A stretch of DNA of 47,920 nucleotides from an uncultured Bacilli bacterium. Its GTDB lineage: Bacteria; Bacillota_I; Bacilli_A; RF39; UBA660. The stretch is taken from the NCBI GenBank assembly GCA_934167785.1, contig CAKPLX010000004.1, forward strand, positions 1-47,920, read 5' to 3'. The notes under the pieces were generated by a model. The model saw only the letters and a list, made by a program, of their open reading frames with translations. It searched no databases and was not told the origin of the DNA. Both the position numbers and the translations under genes were made by a program. Positions within the stretch are counted from its first letter, which is position 1. Each line of letters opens with the position of its first letter. This document shows, piece by piece, positions 7,471-15,535 of this stretch.

Positions 7471-9066
7471 TTGAAGAAGAAATTTATTATGGGGGTATTG
7501 GTGGTGGCCATTGGTGTTATTTCTTTGGTTATTGGTATTTGTGTTAAAAATACTTATGCTTTAGAAAGTGAGGATGTTGCTGTAAAAAGTACGGATCACT
7601 TTCTTCAGGTAAATCGGTTTAGAATTAAGAATAATTCTATAAAATATGGGGATAAGGTTTATTTGGATTTGCAATATACGTCATCTAAATTTATTGATTC
7701 TTGTTCTTTATGGTTAAAGAGTATAGAGTATGAAAGTAGTTTGTATTATCCAATTCAAGATTTTGCTACGAATCCTTATTTTGTTATGCAAGATACTGCT
7801 GTTGGTGCTGTTTTTCCGGGAGAATATGAAGTTAGAGCAATGACTTGTTTTTCTAAGAATCAGCCTAATCAGTATTTGGTTGAAAAAAATTCTAATTTAA
7901 CTTACTCTGATAATACTTTTGTTAATGAAAGTGGGACAATTCAAGTAGAGGAAGATGAAAATAAAGTTCATTCTAATTTAAATTTTGTCTACTTTGAATT
8001 GTTGGATAAGGAAGTGTCTAAGGGAGATACGGTTCATGCTTATTTTTCAGCGAATATTGATATAAAGAGTATTTTGGTGTCATTTTATAATCCTACTACG
8101 AATGAAGAGGTATCGGTATCTTTAAAGGGAGTAGAAGAGAGATATTTTGTTGTTCCCTCAACGATTGCTCTTGGAAATTATCAATTGAGCTATATCTTGA
8201 TGAAAGGGGAAAATGGGAAGAGTTATACTTTAATGAATGATTCTGCTGGAATAAAATTGTATCAAGATGGTTTACTAGCTTATTCTAATATTTCTGTTGA
8301 TTTTAATCAAAGTTTTTTGGTTAAAGGTTTAGAAAATCCTTTAGAAGGAGACTTAGCTTCTGAGGCAAAGACTTATTTTTTTGATAATGCAAATTATAGC
8401 GTTGATATTCAGTCTCAGATTGATTCATTAGATGATGCGGCTACGATTTATGTAGTTGCTGATCATTTATCTGTTATTCAGAAAGATTTATTTCAATCTA
8501 TTCAAGGAACTAATCGAACTTTAGTAGTAAGTTATCTTGAATCAGAGTGGGTATTTCGTGGTAGTGATATTACTAATCTTAAAAATGTTGATGTTTCTTT
8601 ATTGTTAGGAGATGTTTCTCATCAAGATTTTCAAGAAGCTGATTTTATTAAGGATCTTCCGGAAAAAACAAAGGTATTAACTTTTTCTAATAATGGAGAA
8701 TTGCCAGGACGAGCATTGATTCGATTAAAATCGACGGATTTGGATCAAGTATTTGCGGGAGATGATTTGTATATTTATTACTATGATTCTAAGCAAAATT
8801 GTTTATATAAAGTAGCGATAGAGGTTCAGATGAAAAATGGCTATTATGAGTTTTATCTTCAACATAATTCAAGTTATTTTTTAACTTCAAGATTATTGAA
8901 TAAAAGTTATGTTTCTTCGGATGAACAATTTTTAAAATTAAATTCTGTTGAACATGATTTAGAAGATAAATCGTTGCCGGTTGTTCTTTATTTTATTATT
9001 GGTTTGATTGTTATTGCAGTTGTTATTTTAACTATTGTTATGGTAAGAAGTCGGAAGAGAAAATAG
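7471..9066 (+). CDS. secreted type I membrane protein of unknown function
   Basis: I do not recognise the ectodomain. The protein (531 residues) has a signal peptide (MKKKFIMGVLVVAIGVISLV, cleavage likely after ...TYA near residue 31), about 465 extracellular residues of beta-rich appearance, and a C-terminal membrane helix (LYFIIGLIVIAVVILTIVMV) followed by RSRKRK, so most of it faces outward. I choose the TTG start at 7471: GAGGAG (7457-7462) is well placed and the promoter -10 box at 7441 rules out earlier starts in the open frame. It is probably monocistronic, and a surface or sensing role is likely but unproven. Confidence 0.85.
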   Translation: MKKKFIMGVLVVAIGVISLVIGICVKNTYALESEDVAVKSTDHFLQVNRFRIKNNSIKYGDKVYLDLQYTSSKFIDSCSLWLKSIEYESSLYYPIQDFATNPYFVMQDTAVGAVFPGEYEVRAMTCFSKNQPNQYLVEKNSNLTYSDNTFVNESGTIQVEEDENKVHSNLNFVYFELLDKEVSKGDTVHAYFSANIDIKSILVSFYNPTTNEEVSVSLKGVEERYFVVPSTIALGNYQLSYILMKGENGKSYTLMNDSAGIKLYQDGLLAYSNISVDFNQSFLVKGLENPLEGDLASEAKTYFFDNANYSVDIQSQIDSLDDAATIYVVADHLSVIQKDLFQSIQGTNRTLVVSYLESEWVFRGSDITNLKNVDVSLLLGDVSHQDFQEADFIKDLPEKTKVLTFSNNGELPGRALIRLKSTDLDQVFAGDDLYIYYYDSKQNCLYKVAIEVQMKNGYYEFYLQHNSSYFLTSRLLNKSYVSSDEQFLKLNSVEHDLEDKSLPVVLYFIIGLIVIAVVILTIVMVRSRKRK

Positions 9067-9186
9067 AAAAAATACTGTTTTAGTTGTTTCTTTAGGAGAT
9101 TGTATAATTTTATTGAAAAAGGGGAAAAGGTATTTTAATTTTCTTTGGATTTATGATATAATTTATTTATTGAAAGTAGGGATGTT

Positions 9187-11160
9187 ATGTCAAAATTAAA
9201 TGATAAAAAAATGATTAATGATATTCGATGTTTAGCTTTAGATATGATTCATGAGGCTGGTAGTGGACATCCTGGAATTGCTCTTGGTGCTGCTCCTCTT
9301 TTGTATACGTTATTTACCTATCATATCAATATTGATTTAAATAAAAGTAATTGGTGTAATCGTGATCGTTTTGTTTTATCTTGTGGTCATGCGTCAAGTT
9401 TGCTTTATGCTATGTATTTCTTTTTGGATGAAAGTAAATATAATTTGAATGATTTAAAAAATTATCGAAATATTTATTCCAAAACTCCGGGACATCCAGA
9501 ATATAATTTAGAAAATATGATTGATGCAACGACTGGCCCTTTAGGGGAAGGTGTTGCTACAGCGGTTGGAATGGCAATGGCTGGAAAGTATTTAGAAAGT
9601 TATTATAGTGATAAGAAAACAAGTTTATTTGATTATTATGTTTATGCAATGTGTAGTGATGGGGACTTGATGGAAGGGGTTTCTTATGAAGCAGCTTGTT
9701 TAGCCGTTCATTATCAGTTAGATAATTTAATTTTATTGTATGATTGCAATGGGGTTAGTTTAGATGGAGAAATTGATGAAAATTATATTGACTCGTTAGC
9801 AAATGTTTATGCTGATATGGGATTTTCGGTTTACTATGTTAAAAATGGAGAATCAGTTAAGGAAATTAATAAAGCAATTCATGCGGCAAAGAAAGCTAGT
9901 GGTCCAGCGCTAGTTATTGTGAATACTGTAATTGGAAAATATTCTAAATATGAAGGAACAAATAAGATTCATGGGACGTTAGAAAATGATGATTATTTGG
10001 AGATAAAGAAAGAATTGATGCATGAAGAAAAATGGTCATATGATAAAGAAAATACTACTTTATATCGTCAAATGTTGCATGATCGTTTAGAAAATACTTA
10101 TCGAGATTGGTATCATTTGTATGAGGATTTTTCTAAAGAACTAAATGAAACGCAAATTAATACATTAAATAGTATTATTAATGGGGAAGATATTACATTA
10201 CAATTAGATAAAGTTATTGATATGGATAAGTTATTTGTTGATCGGGATCTTCGGGATATTAATTATCAGGTGATGAATGTTATTTCAGCTTTTGTACCTA
10301 ACTTTATTGGAGGAAGTGCTGATGTTGCTACTAGTACAAAAACTTATTTAAAGGGAAAAGAAGATTTTAGTAGTGAAAATTATTCGGGAAAAAATATTGC
10401 TTTTGGTGTTCGTGAACATGCTATGGGATCAATTTTAAATGGTTTAGCTTTATGTAATTTGCGTGTTTTTGGAAGTTGTTTTTTGAGTTTTAGTGATTAT
10501 ATGAAACCAGCCATTCGTCTTGCTTGTATGATGAATTTGCCTGTTGTTTATATCTTTACGCATGATAGTATTTTAGTAGGAAAAGATGGGGCTACTCATG
10601 AGCCGGTAGAACAGTTGGCTATGCTTAGAAGTATTCCTAATTTATCTGTTTATCGTCCGGGAGACCATAAGGAATTGATTGGTTGCTGGAATGAGATTTT
10701 AGCCAAGTCTAGTCCAAGTGCTTTAATTTTACCTAGAGGTCATGTTGAGGTACAGGAATTTACTAATCCAGCCGGTATTTCTTATGGTGGGTATATTATT
10801 AGTGAAGTGAAAAAAAGTTTAGATGTTATTTTAGTAGCAACGGGTAGTGAAGTTAGTTATGCTATGGAATTAAAAGATGAATTAATGAAAAATTATATTG
10901 AAGCAAGAGTTGTTTCGATGCCTAATATTGGTAATTTTTTGGAACAGGATCAGGAGTATCAAAATGAAGTATTACCAAAAGGCTATAAAAAAGTAGTCTT
11001 AGAGTTTTCTAATGATCCTACTTGGTATCGAATATTAGAGTCCGGGGATGATTTTATTGGGGTTAATACTTATGGTAAATCTGGTGATGAGGAAGATGTA
11101 TTAAAAGAGCTAGAACTTGATTTGCCTAGTTTGGTTATTCGAATTAAAAATAGTTTATAA
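9187..11160 (+). CDS. tkt: transketolase
   Basis: Transketolase moves two-carbon units in the non-oxidative pentose phosphate pathway using thiamine diphosphate. The 657 residues are full length. Diagnostic features are the substrate-binding HEAGSGHPGIALGAAPLLY near residue 19, TPGHPE, TGPLGEG, the ThDP motif SDGDLMEG...YDCNGVSLDG, and the central pyrimidine domain with FGVREHAMG and HDSILVGKDGATHEPVEQL. The first G of the usual GDGD is Ser here. A TATAAT box (9157-9162) precedes ATG 9187; the SD (GTAGGGA) is modest. Two membrane-protein genes follow closely. Confidence 0.96.
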   Translation: MSKLNDKKMINDIRCLALDMIHEAGSGHPGIALGAAPLLYTLFTYHINIDLNKSNWCNRDRFVLSCGHASSLLYAMYFFLDESKYNLNDLKNYRNIYSKTPGHPEYNLENMIDATTGPLGEGVATAVGMAMAGKYLESYYSDKKTSLFDYYVYAMCSDGDLMEGVSYEAACLAVHYQLDNLILLYDCNGVSLDGEIDENYIDSLANVYADMGFSVYYVKNGESVKEINKAIHAAKKASGPALVIVNTVIGKYSKYEGTNKIHGTLENDDYLEIKKELMHEEKWSYDKENTTLYRQMLHDRLENTYRDWYHLYEDFSKELNETQINTLNSIINGEDITLQLDKVIDMDKLFVDRDLRDINYQVMNVISAFVPNFIGGSADVATSTKTYLKGKEDFSSENYSGKNIAFGVREHAMGSILNGLALCNLRVFGSCFLSFSDYMKPAIRLACMMNLPVVYIFTHDSILVGKDGATHEPVEQLAMLRSIPNLSVYRPGDHKELIGCWNEILAKSSPSALILPRGHVEVQEFTNPAGISYGGYIISEVKKSLDVILVATGSEVSYAMELKDELMKNYIEARVVSMPNIGNFLEQDQEYQNEVLPKGYKKVVLEFSNDPTWYRILESGDDFIGVNTYGKSGDEEDVLKELELDLPSLVIRIKNSL

Positions 11161-11171
11161 GAAGAATAGAA

Positions 11172-11633
11172 GTGTATTGTAAAAATTGTGGAAGACTAGT
11201 AAATGAAAAAGATAAATACTGTTCTCATTGTGGGATTCAACAAATTGATCAAAAATTTGTTTCTCATGATTTGATCAGATTATCTTTTGGTAGTTTAGTT
11301 TTATTATTTTTTGGAGTAATGTTTGGTGCTTTTAAAGATTTTGTGAGTACAGGGTTTAGCAGTGGTTTTGTTCTTGTTTTTATTCCTATGATGGCTATTA
11401 TTATTTCTGGACCTCAATTTATTAGTTTACTTTTTAATATATATTACTTTAAAACAAAAAGTAAGTGGATGTTGATCTTTTCTTTTCTTACTAGTTTGTT
11501 GTCAGTATTATTGGTCGTTTATAGTCAGTTAAAACCTGAAATGGGGATATTGTTTTATTTGTATTTGATTATTCAAATTTTATTGGTTATAAGAATTATG
11601 CTATGTTTAAGGGGAAGTGAAAAAAATGAATAA
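11172..11633 (+). CDS. zinc-ribbon membrane protein
   Basis: This is a 153-residue protein with an N-terminal zinc ribbon (MYCKNCGRLV...YCSHCG, four Cys) followed by about four membrane helices (roughly residues 41-60, 66-90, 97-115, 122-145). Such zinc-ribbon plus membrane proteins are common in Firmicutes and have no fixed function. The start is GTG 11172, 11 bases after the tkt stop; the SD is weak, so coupling to tkt translation is likely. Its end overlaps the mscL start by 8 bases. Confidence 0.8.
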   Translation: MYCKNCGRLVNEKDKYCSHCGIQQIDQKFVSHDLIRLSFGSLVLLFFGVMFGAFKDFVSTGFSSGFVLVFIPMMAIIISGPQFISLLFNIYYFKTKSKWMLIFSFLTSLLSVLLVVYSQLKPEMGILFYLYLIIQILLVIRIMLCLRGSEKNE

Positions 11634-12084
11634 AAATATGAAAGATGCAGTGAAAAAGGTTAGTGAAAAAGCTAAAAAAGATGTTAGAGAACATAAGATT
11701 ATTGATGAATTTAGAACTTTTATAGCGCGAGGAAACGTTCTTGATTTAGCAGTTGGAGTTATTGTTGGAGGAGCTTTTCAAAGTTTAGTTACTTCTCTTA
11801 CAGAGAATATTATTTCTCCGATATTAGGATGTTTTACAGAAGTAGATTTTAATTCTTATGTTTTTACTTTAGGGAATCTTCGATTAAAGTATGGTGCTTT
11901 TTTTACAGATGTTATTAACTTTATTATTATGGCTTTTGTGGTCTTCTTAATTGTAAAGTTTATGAATAAAATTTTAGTGAAAAAGGAAAAGAAAGAGGAA
12001 AATTCGAGAAAAGAAATTTCTGTAGAAGCAGAATTGTTAATAGAAATAAGAGATTTATTAAAAGAAGAAAAGAAAGAAAAATGA
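11626..12084 (+). CDS. mscL: large-conductance mechanosensitive channel MscL
   Basis: MscL is a pentameric tension-gated emergency channel. The core is clear: FIARGNVLDLAVGVIVGGAF (TM1), a periplasmic loop, then TM2 (DVINFIIMAFVVFLIVKFM) and a charged C-terminal helix (about 110-150). About 30 residues rich in Lys and Glu precede the usual N-terminus, longer than in most MscL proteins. I prefer ATG 11626 over the in-frame GTG 11617 because the SD GGGGA (11611-11615) is too close to the latter. Confidence 0.95.
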   Translation: MNKNMKDAVKKVSEKAKKDVREHKIIDEFRTFIARGNVLDLAVGVIVGGAFQSLVTSLTENIISPILGCFTEVDFNSYVFTLGNLRLKYGAFFTDVINFIIMAFVVFLIVKFMNKILVKKEKKEENSRKEISVEAELLIEIRDLLKEEKKEK

Positions 12085-12102
12085 GTTTATTTTTCTTTCT
12101 TT
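12069..12102. terminator. bidirectional terminator between mscL and the metallopeptidase gene
   Basis: A perfect 14-bp stem (AAAGAAAGAAAAAT with its complement) has the 6-base loop GAGTTT. The mscL stop (12082-12084) and the stop of the convergent gene (12087-12089) lie at the loop, so the hairpin is formed by both coding ends. Confidence 0.8.
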
Positions 12103-13169
12103 GTTTTTACTAAATTTAGGTAAGTATGAATATTTTTTTGATGATTTTTTTTCCTTTTTTCATTTCTGAAAGCTTTTTCTTTGCCAATAATGATATTGTT
12201 TAGTTCTTGATAAATTTTTATGATTTTTTGTGTTAAAAAATTTTTAGGTATTTCTTTTTCAAGTTGATATTTTTTTAATGTTATTTTTTGATTTTGATAA
12301 AGAATAAGAGCATAGGATAGGGAATTGATTAAGAGAGTAATTTCTTCGTTTGTTAAGGAAGCCGGTGAAATACTTTTTAGAAACTCATCTGTTGCAATGA
12401 AACTGTAGATAAGCTCTTTTTCGAGAGAGGAAAATTCTTTATTTTGGATAATATCTTTTATTTTTTTACAACTGTAATCATTATTTAAAAATATTTTTGA
12501 TATGGCATCGAGATCGCTTTTTTTCTTGATTTTTTCTTTGTTACTTTTTCTAGAGAGTAAGATGTAACGATTGATTGTATCGATTGCATCATAGTTAAAG
12601 TAATCTATAATGTATTTTTTTTCTGATTTTTCTAAGGAAGATTGTAGTTTTTGATATTCATTTGGATAATTTTTTTGCATATATTTTTTTGTTTTAGAAA
12701 TTCCATATAAATTTGCTCCAATCTCATAGGAATATGCATCGTGATTAAATTGATAATCATCTTCTATATCTATTAATCGTATTTTTTGTTCAATAATACT
12801 TAAATAATTTACCAAAGTTGTAGGAGGTATTTTTTTACTTTGGTATAAATGCCTAGCTTCATGAAAACAAGTAAAAATTAAAGTAGCTAATTGTTCTTCT
12901 GGAGTTTTTTGATGTTGAAAGTAAGAAATGAAAACTGTAATTTCTTGATCTTTTTCTATGTAAAAACCTGGGCAGTTTAATGGCATTGTTAAGTAAGATA
13001 TTTTTTTTAAAAGAGAATCTTTTTTGGTAGAGAGTATTTTTTGATAATATTTTTTCATGCTAGTAGGGGTAAAAGTTCCAACTAGATCTTTTTCCTTAAA
13101 TTCTTCATGTATTATTTTTAATGAAATTTCTTCAAGGAATTGGTAATCTAATTTTTTTATTGGATTCAC
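12087..13169 (-). CDS. predicted zinc metallopeptidase-like protein (HExxH)
   Basis: I do not recognise the family. The 360-residue protein contains TCFHEARHLYQ, an HExxH zinc-binding motif (His103, Glu104, His107), and YSYEIGANLYG 40 residues later (Glu149 as a candidate third ligand), a layout seen in zincin peptidases. No signal peptide or membrane helix is visible, so it appears cytoplasmic. The C-terminal half is Lys-rich and helical. The start is GTG 13169, sharing GTGA with the stop of the upstream gene; AAGGGGG lies right beside it, so reinitiation after the upstream gene is likely. It is the last gene of a four-gene minus-strand operon. Confidence 0.75.
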   Translation of the reverse strand: MNPIKKLDYQFLEEISLKIIHEEFKEKDLVGTFTPTSMKKYYQKILSTKKDSLLKKISYLTMPLNCPGFYIEKDQEITVFISYFQHQKTPEEQLATLIFTCFHEARHLYQSKKIPPTTLVNYLSIIEQKIRLIDIEDDYQFNHDAYSYEIGANLYGISKTKKYMQKNYPNEYQKLQSSLEKSEKKYIIDYFNYDAIDTINRYILLSRKSNKEKIKKKSDLDAISKIFLNNDYSCKKIKDIIQNKEFSSLEKELIYSFIATDEFLKSISPASLTNEEITLLINSLSYALILYQNQKITLKKYQLEKEIPKNFLTQKIIKIYQELNNIIIGKEKAFRNEKRKKNHQKNIHTYLNLVKTKKEK

Positions 13170-13399
13170 CCCCTTATTTTATTTAGAAAAAGAAAAGTGA
13201 TTAGTTCAGCCTCTTTTTGATTTTGGATATCTTCTATAATTAAATTGTTATTTATAAGGTTTATTTTTCCGATGGTGAAATTATTCTTTTCGATATCATT
13301 AGTTTCTTTATTGTATTTTGTGAGAAGTAAATATTGCTTAATTTCTTCTAAGACATAATATTCTTGTTGATCATTTAAGGTAATGATTTTTTCTTTCAT
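13166..13399 (-). CDS. small operon protein (77 residues), unknown
   Basis: This small soluble protein has no recognised domain. It opens MKEKIITLNDQQEYYVLEEI and resembles in layout the 83-residue protein at the head of the same operon (MKEK start, Y-x-x-L, an alternating beta pattern, Leu/Ile-rich C-terminal helix). The pattern faintly recalls the DUF1292/YrzB type of small Firmicutes proteins, but I would not assign it. Its ATG overlaps the previous stop by one base (TAATG) and its stop overlaps the next start (GTGA). Confidence 0.65.
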   Translation of the reverse strand: MKEKIITLNDQQEYYVLEEIKQYLLLTKYNKETNDIEKNNFTIGKINLINNNLIIEDIQNQKEAELITFLFLNKIRG

Positions 13400-15078
13400 T
13401 AGTGAATACCTCTTTTTAGTGTCTTTTGCATTATTTCTTCTACTTGTTCTTTAGGAAACCATGCATATCCAGCTCCATTTTCTTGTTTAAAGTGAATCCA
13501 AACTTGTCCATCAATTGTATTTGTTTTATCAAAAACAGCATTTATTCCTCTTTCATTTAATAAATGTACTGCTTTTTGTCCGGGACCAGCGTATCCATAT
13601 TCTAGTTCACTAATATTTATAGTTGTTCCGGTTTTTAAATTATTGATAATTTCTTGTGCTGAAGTTGCATTTATTGTTTGAGTTGGAGGAGTGATGGTAG
13701 TAGTTGTAATTTCTTTTTGAGGAATAGAGGTTGCTATATTTTCTTGTTTTGGTATAGGGGTAGGTGTTGTTGGGGTTGAAGTAGCAGTAGTTTGGTTTGG
13801 AATGGTGTTTTCTTGTGGATTAAGGTTAGTGTTTGGTATTGCTTGGTTTTCTAATTTAGATGGTGCTAAACTTTTATGAATATTAAATATTTTATCCATA
13901 GTATAACCTAGAGTCATTCCATTGACAAACCATTTTAGATATGGGTTTTTAGGTTTTTCAAAAATAAGTTTGGAAGTTTCTTTTACTTTATTTGGAATTT
14001 TTTCTTTTATTTTGGTAATTATTTTTGGTTCATTACCTTTATTTATTTTTGTAGAAATATTACAAACCAAGTTAGTAGTGTTATATAGAGTTCTTGCTCC
14101 GGAATATATTGCTAATCCAGCTCCTAGGATAGGAACAGTTCCTACGGCGACATTTAGACCAATACCAGTGATAAATCCAGTGCTTCCTGCTAGTGCTTTT
14201 AACCATATTTTTTCCTCTTTTTTTTCAGTGGTTTTTCTTCTGTTTCTTTTATGATTAATGTTAAATTTGTTAATATGATGGGTATTTTTTAGATTTGCTA
14301 CTTTAGTTCTGAACGTTTTTTTCTCTGGGAAAAAAGAAAGATTATTTAGTATTTCTTTTTTTAATTCTTCAAGAGGATTTCCACATTCTTTTGGCCATAT
14401 TTTTTTCATAAAATTGAAATCTGCTTCTTCTGGTAAAATCTTGTCTAAGCTGTTCTCAATTTTTTGGTATGCCCTTTCTTTTGATAATTTTTTTGTATCG
14501 ATATTTTTTTGAAAAGTTTTTATTCCTTTTCTTTTAAAGTCATCATAGATTGTGAATATTCTTAGATATTGTTCTTTGATTTTTTTTATTGTTTCTTTTT
14601 GACTTGGTGTTAGTTTTTTATTGTTTATTACTTCTTTATTTGCTACTCTAATTATTTTCTTGATTTTTTCTATTCCACTGATTGTATTATCATTTAAAAT
14701 TTCATCTTGAAGATCATAAAAGTCTTTTTGGTCTGTTTGATTTTCTGGAGTTTTTTTTGATTCTTTCGTTTCTTTCTGAGGTGTAATTATTTTTTCTTTT
14801 TTCTTTTTGTTTAATTCTTCTTGAACAAATCCTTGAATTTCTCTACTGAAAAACAGATTAGTAATGGTAATATATGCTTTTTCTATTCCTTCTTCTTGTT
14901 GTTTTTTATCTGTTTTTAATTCTTCTGGAACTTTTGCGTATAATTCTTCCACTGAAATATTTTTGATTGATGTATCTTTAATTTTTTCTTCAATTGTTTT
15001 AATGAAGTCATTTGCTTCTTTACTGTTTGGATCTTTAAATAAATATTCTTTTATTTCTTGTCTTTTTTCCTTGTCCAT
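13399..15078 (-). CDS. large membrane-hairpin protein with Thr/Pro linker, unknown
   Basis: This 559-residue protein shows no known family. Residues 1-285 are highly charged and helical (Lys/Glu-rich). A Gly-rich hydrophobic hairpin (about 295-340, including ALAGSTGFITGIGLNVAVG) probably inserts in the membrane. A low-complexity Thr/Pro/Gln/Asn linker (about 410-475) leads to a C-terminal globular domain (about 480-559; motif SELEYGYAGPGQ, then QVWIHFKQENGAGYAWF). The linker suggests the tail is displayed away from the membrane. ATG 15078 follows AAAGGAGA. It is the second gene of the operon, between the two small look-alike proteins. Confidence 0.75.
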   Translation of the reverse strand: MDKEKRQEIKEYLFKDPNSKEANDFIKTIEEKIKDTSIKNISVEELYAKVPEELKTDKKQQEEGIEKAYITITNLFFSREIQGFVQEELNKKKKEKIITPQKETKESKKTPENQTDQKDFYDLQDEILNDNTISGIEKIKKIIRVANKEVINNKKLTPSQKETIKKIKEQYLRIFTIYDDFKRKGIKTFQKNIDTKKLSKERAYQKIENSLDKILPEEADFNFMKKIWPKECGNPLEELKKEILNNLSFFPEKKTFRTKVANLKNTHHINKFNINHKRNRRKTTEKKEEKIWLKALAGSTGFITGIGLNVAVGTVPILGAGLAIYSGARTLYNTTNLVCNISTKINKGNEPKIITKIKEKIPNKVKETSKLIFEKPKNPYLKWFVNGMTLGYTMDKIFNIHKSLAPSKLENQAIPNTNLNPQENTIPNQTTATSTPTTPTPIPKQENIATSIPQKEITTTTITPPTQTINATSAQEIINNLKTGTTINISELEYGYAGPGQKAVHLLNERGINAVFDKTNTIDGQVWIHFKQENGAGYAWFPKEQVEEIMQKTLKRGIH

Positions 15079-15091
15079 ATTATCGTCTCCT

Positions 15092-15343
15092 TTAATTTAT
15101 AATTTTATTTATCGTTTCTTTTAAATTTTTTTGAAAAATAGGAATTAATTTATCTAGTATTGATTTGTCGTTTAATAATACTAAATCTTGCTTTTTTGTT
15201 TCATAAAAAATAAAGTAAGTATTTGTTGGTTCTTCGTTGTTATCTAGTTCGTTTGCGAAAGCATAGTGAATATTATGATAATTCGTTGTTGTTAGAATAA
15301 TATATTTTTTTTCTTTAATTTTGATTATTTCTTTTTCTTTCAT
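15092..15343 (-). CDS. small operon-leading protein (83 residues), unknown
   Basis: This small soluble protein opens with MKEKEIIKIKEKKYIILTTT. It has an acidic Asn/Glu stretch in the middle and an amphipathic C-terminal helix. It resembles the 77-residue protein two genes downstream in length and layout, so the two may be distant paralogues. ATG 15343 is preceded by GGGGGAG and a strong promoter. It is the first gene of the minus-strand operon that runs to 12087. Confidence 0.65.
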   Translation of the reverse strand: MKEKEIIKIKEKKYIILTTTNYHNIHYAFANELDNNEEPTNTYFIFYETKKQDLVLLNDKSILDKLIPIFQKNLKETINKIIN

Positions 15344-15370
15344 CTTTTCTCCCCCTTTTTTTCTTTGTAT

Positions 15371-15398
15371 ATTATACTTATTTTTTTTTAAAAGTCAA
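15371..15398 (-). promoter_or_regulatory. promoter of the 15343-12087 operon
   Basis: On the minus strand, TTGACT (15393-15398) and TATAAT (15371-15376) are 16 bases apart, about 28 bases upstream of the first start codon. Confidence 0.8.
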
Positions 15399-15478
15399 TA
15401 AAAATAGTTAATTTATTGTAAATTCAATGTGCGATATTGGATATAGTAGAACATATTCTGGTTAGTTTGCGATTTGAT

Positions 15479-15507
15479 TTGTCAATTATTAGGAATTATA
15501 TTATAAT
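15479..15507 (+). promoter_or_regulatory. promoter of fhs-hemW
   Basis: TTGTCA (15479-15484) and TATAAT (15502-15507) are spaced by 17 bases. Transcription from about 15514 shows that the longer open frame reaching back to 15437 is not translated in full. Confidence 0.75.
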
Positions 15508-15535
15508 ATTACTAATTGGAAAGGATGGGATTATT

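Noticed and set aside
13681..13860. Possible tandem repeat array in the T/P-rich linker region
   Set aside because: It is low-complexity coding sequence (Thr/Pro/Gln codons) with no regular repeat unit; not a CRISPR or satellite repeat.
13922..15124. Plus-strand open frames opposite the 559-residue gene (13922-14254 and 14864-15124)
   Set aside because: They are Phe/Ile/Ser-rich mirror readings of a Lys/Glu-rich gene, without SD sequences; the minus-strand gene has promoter, SD and coupled neighbours.
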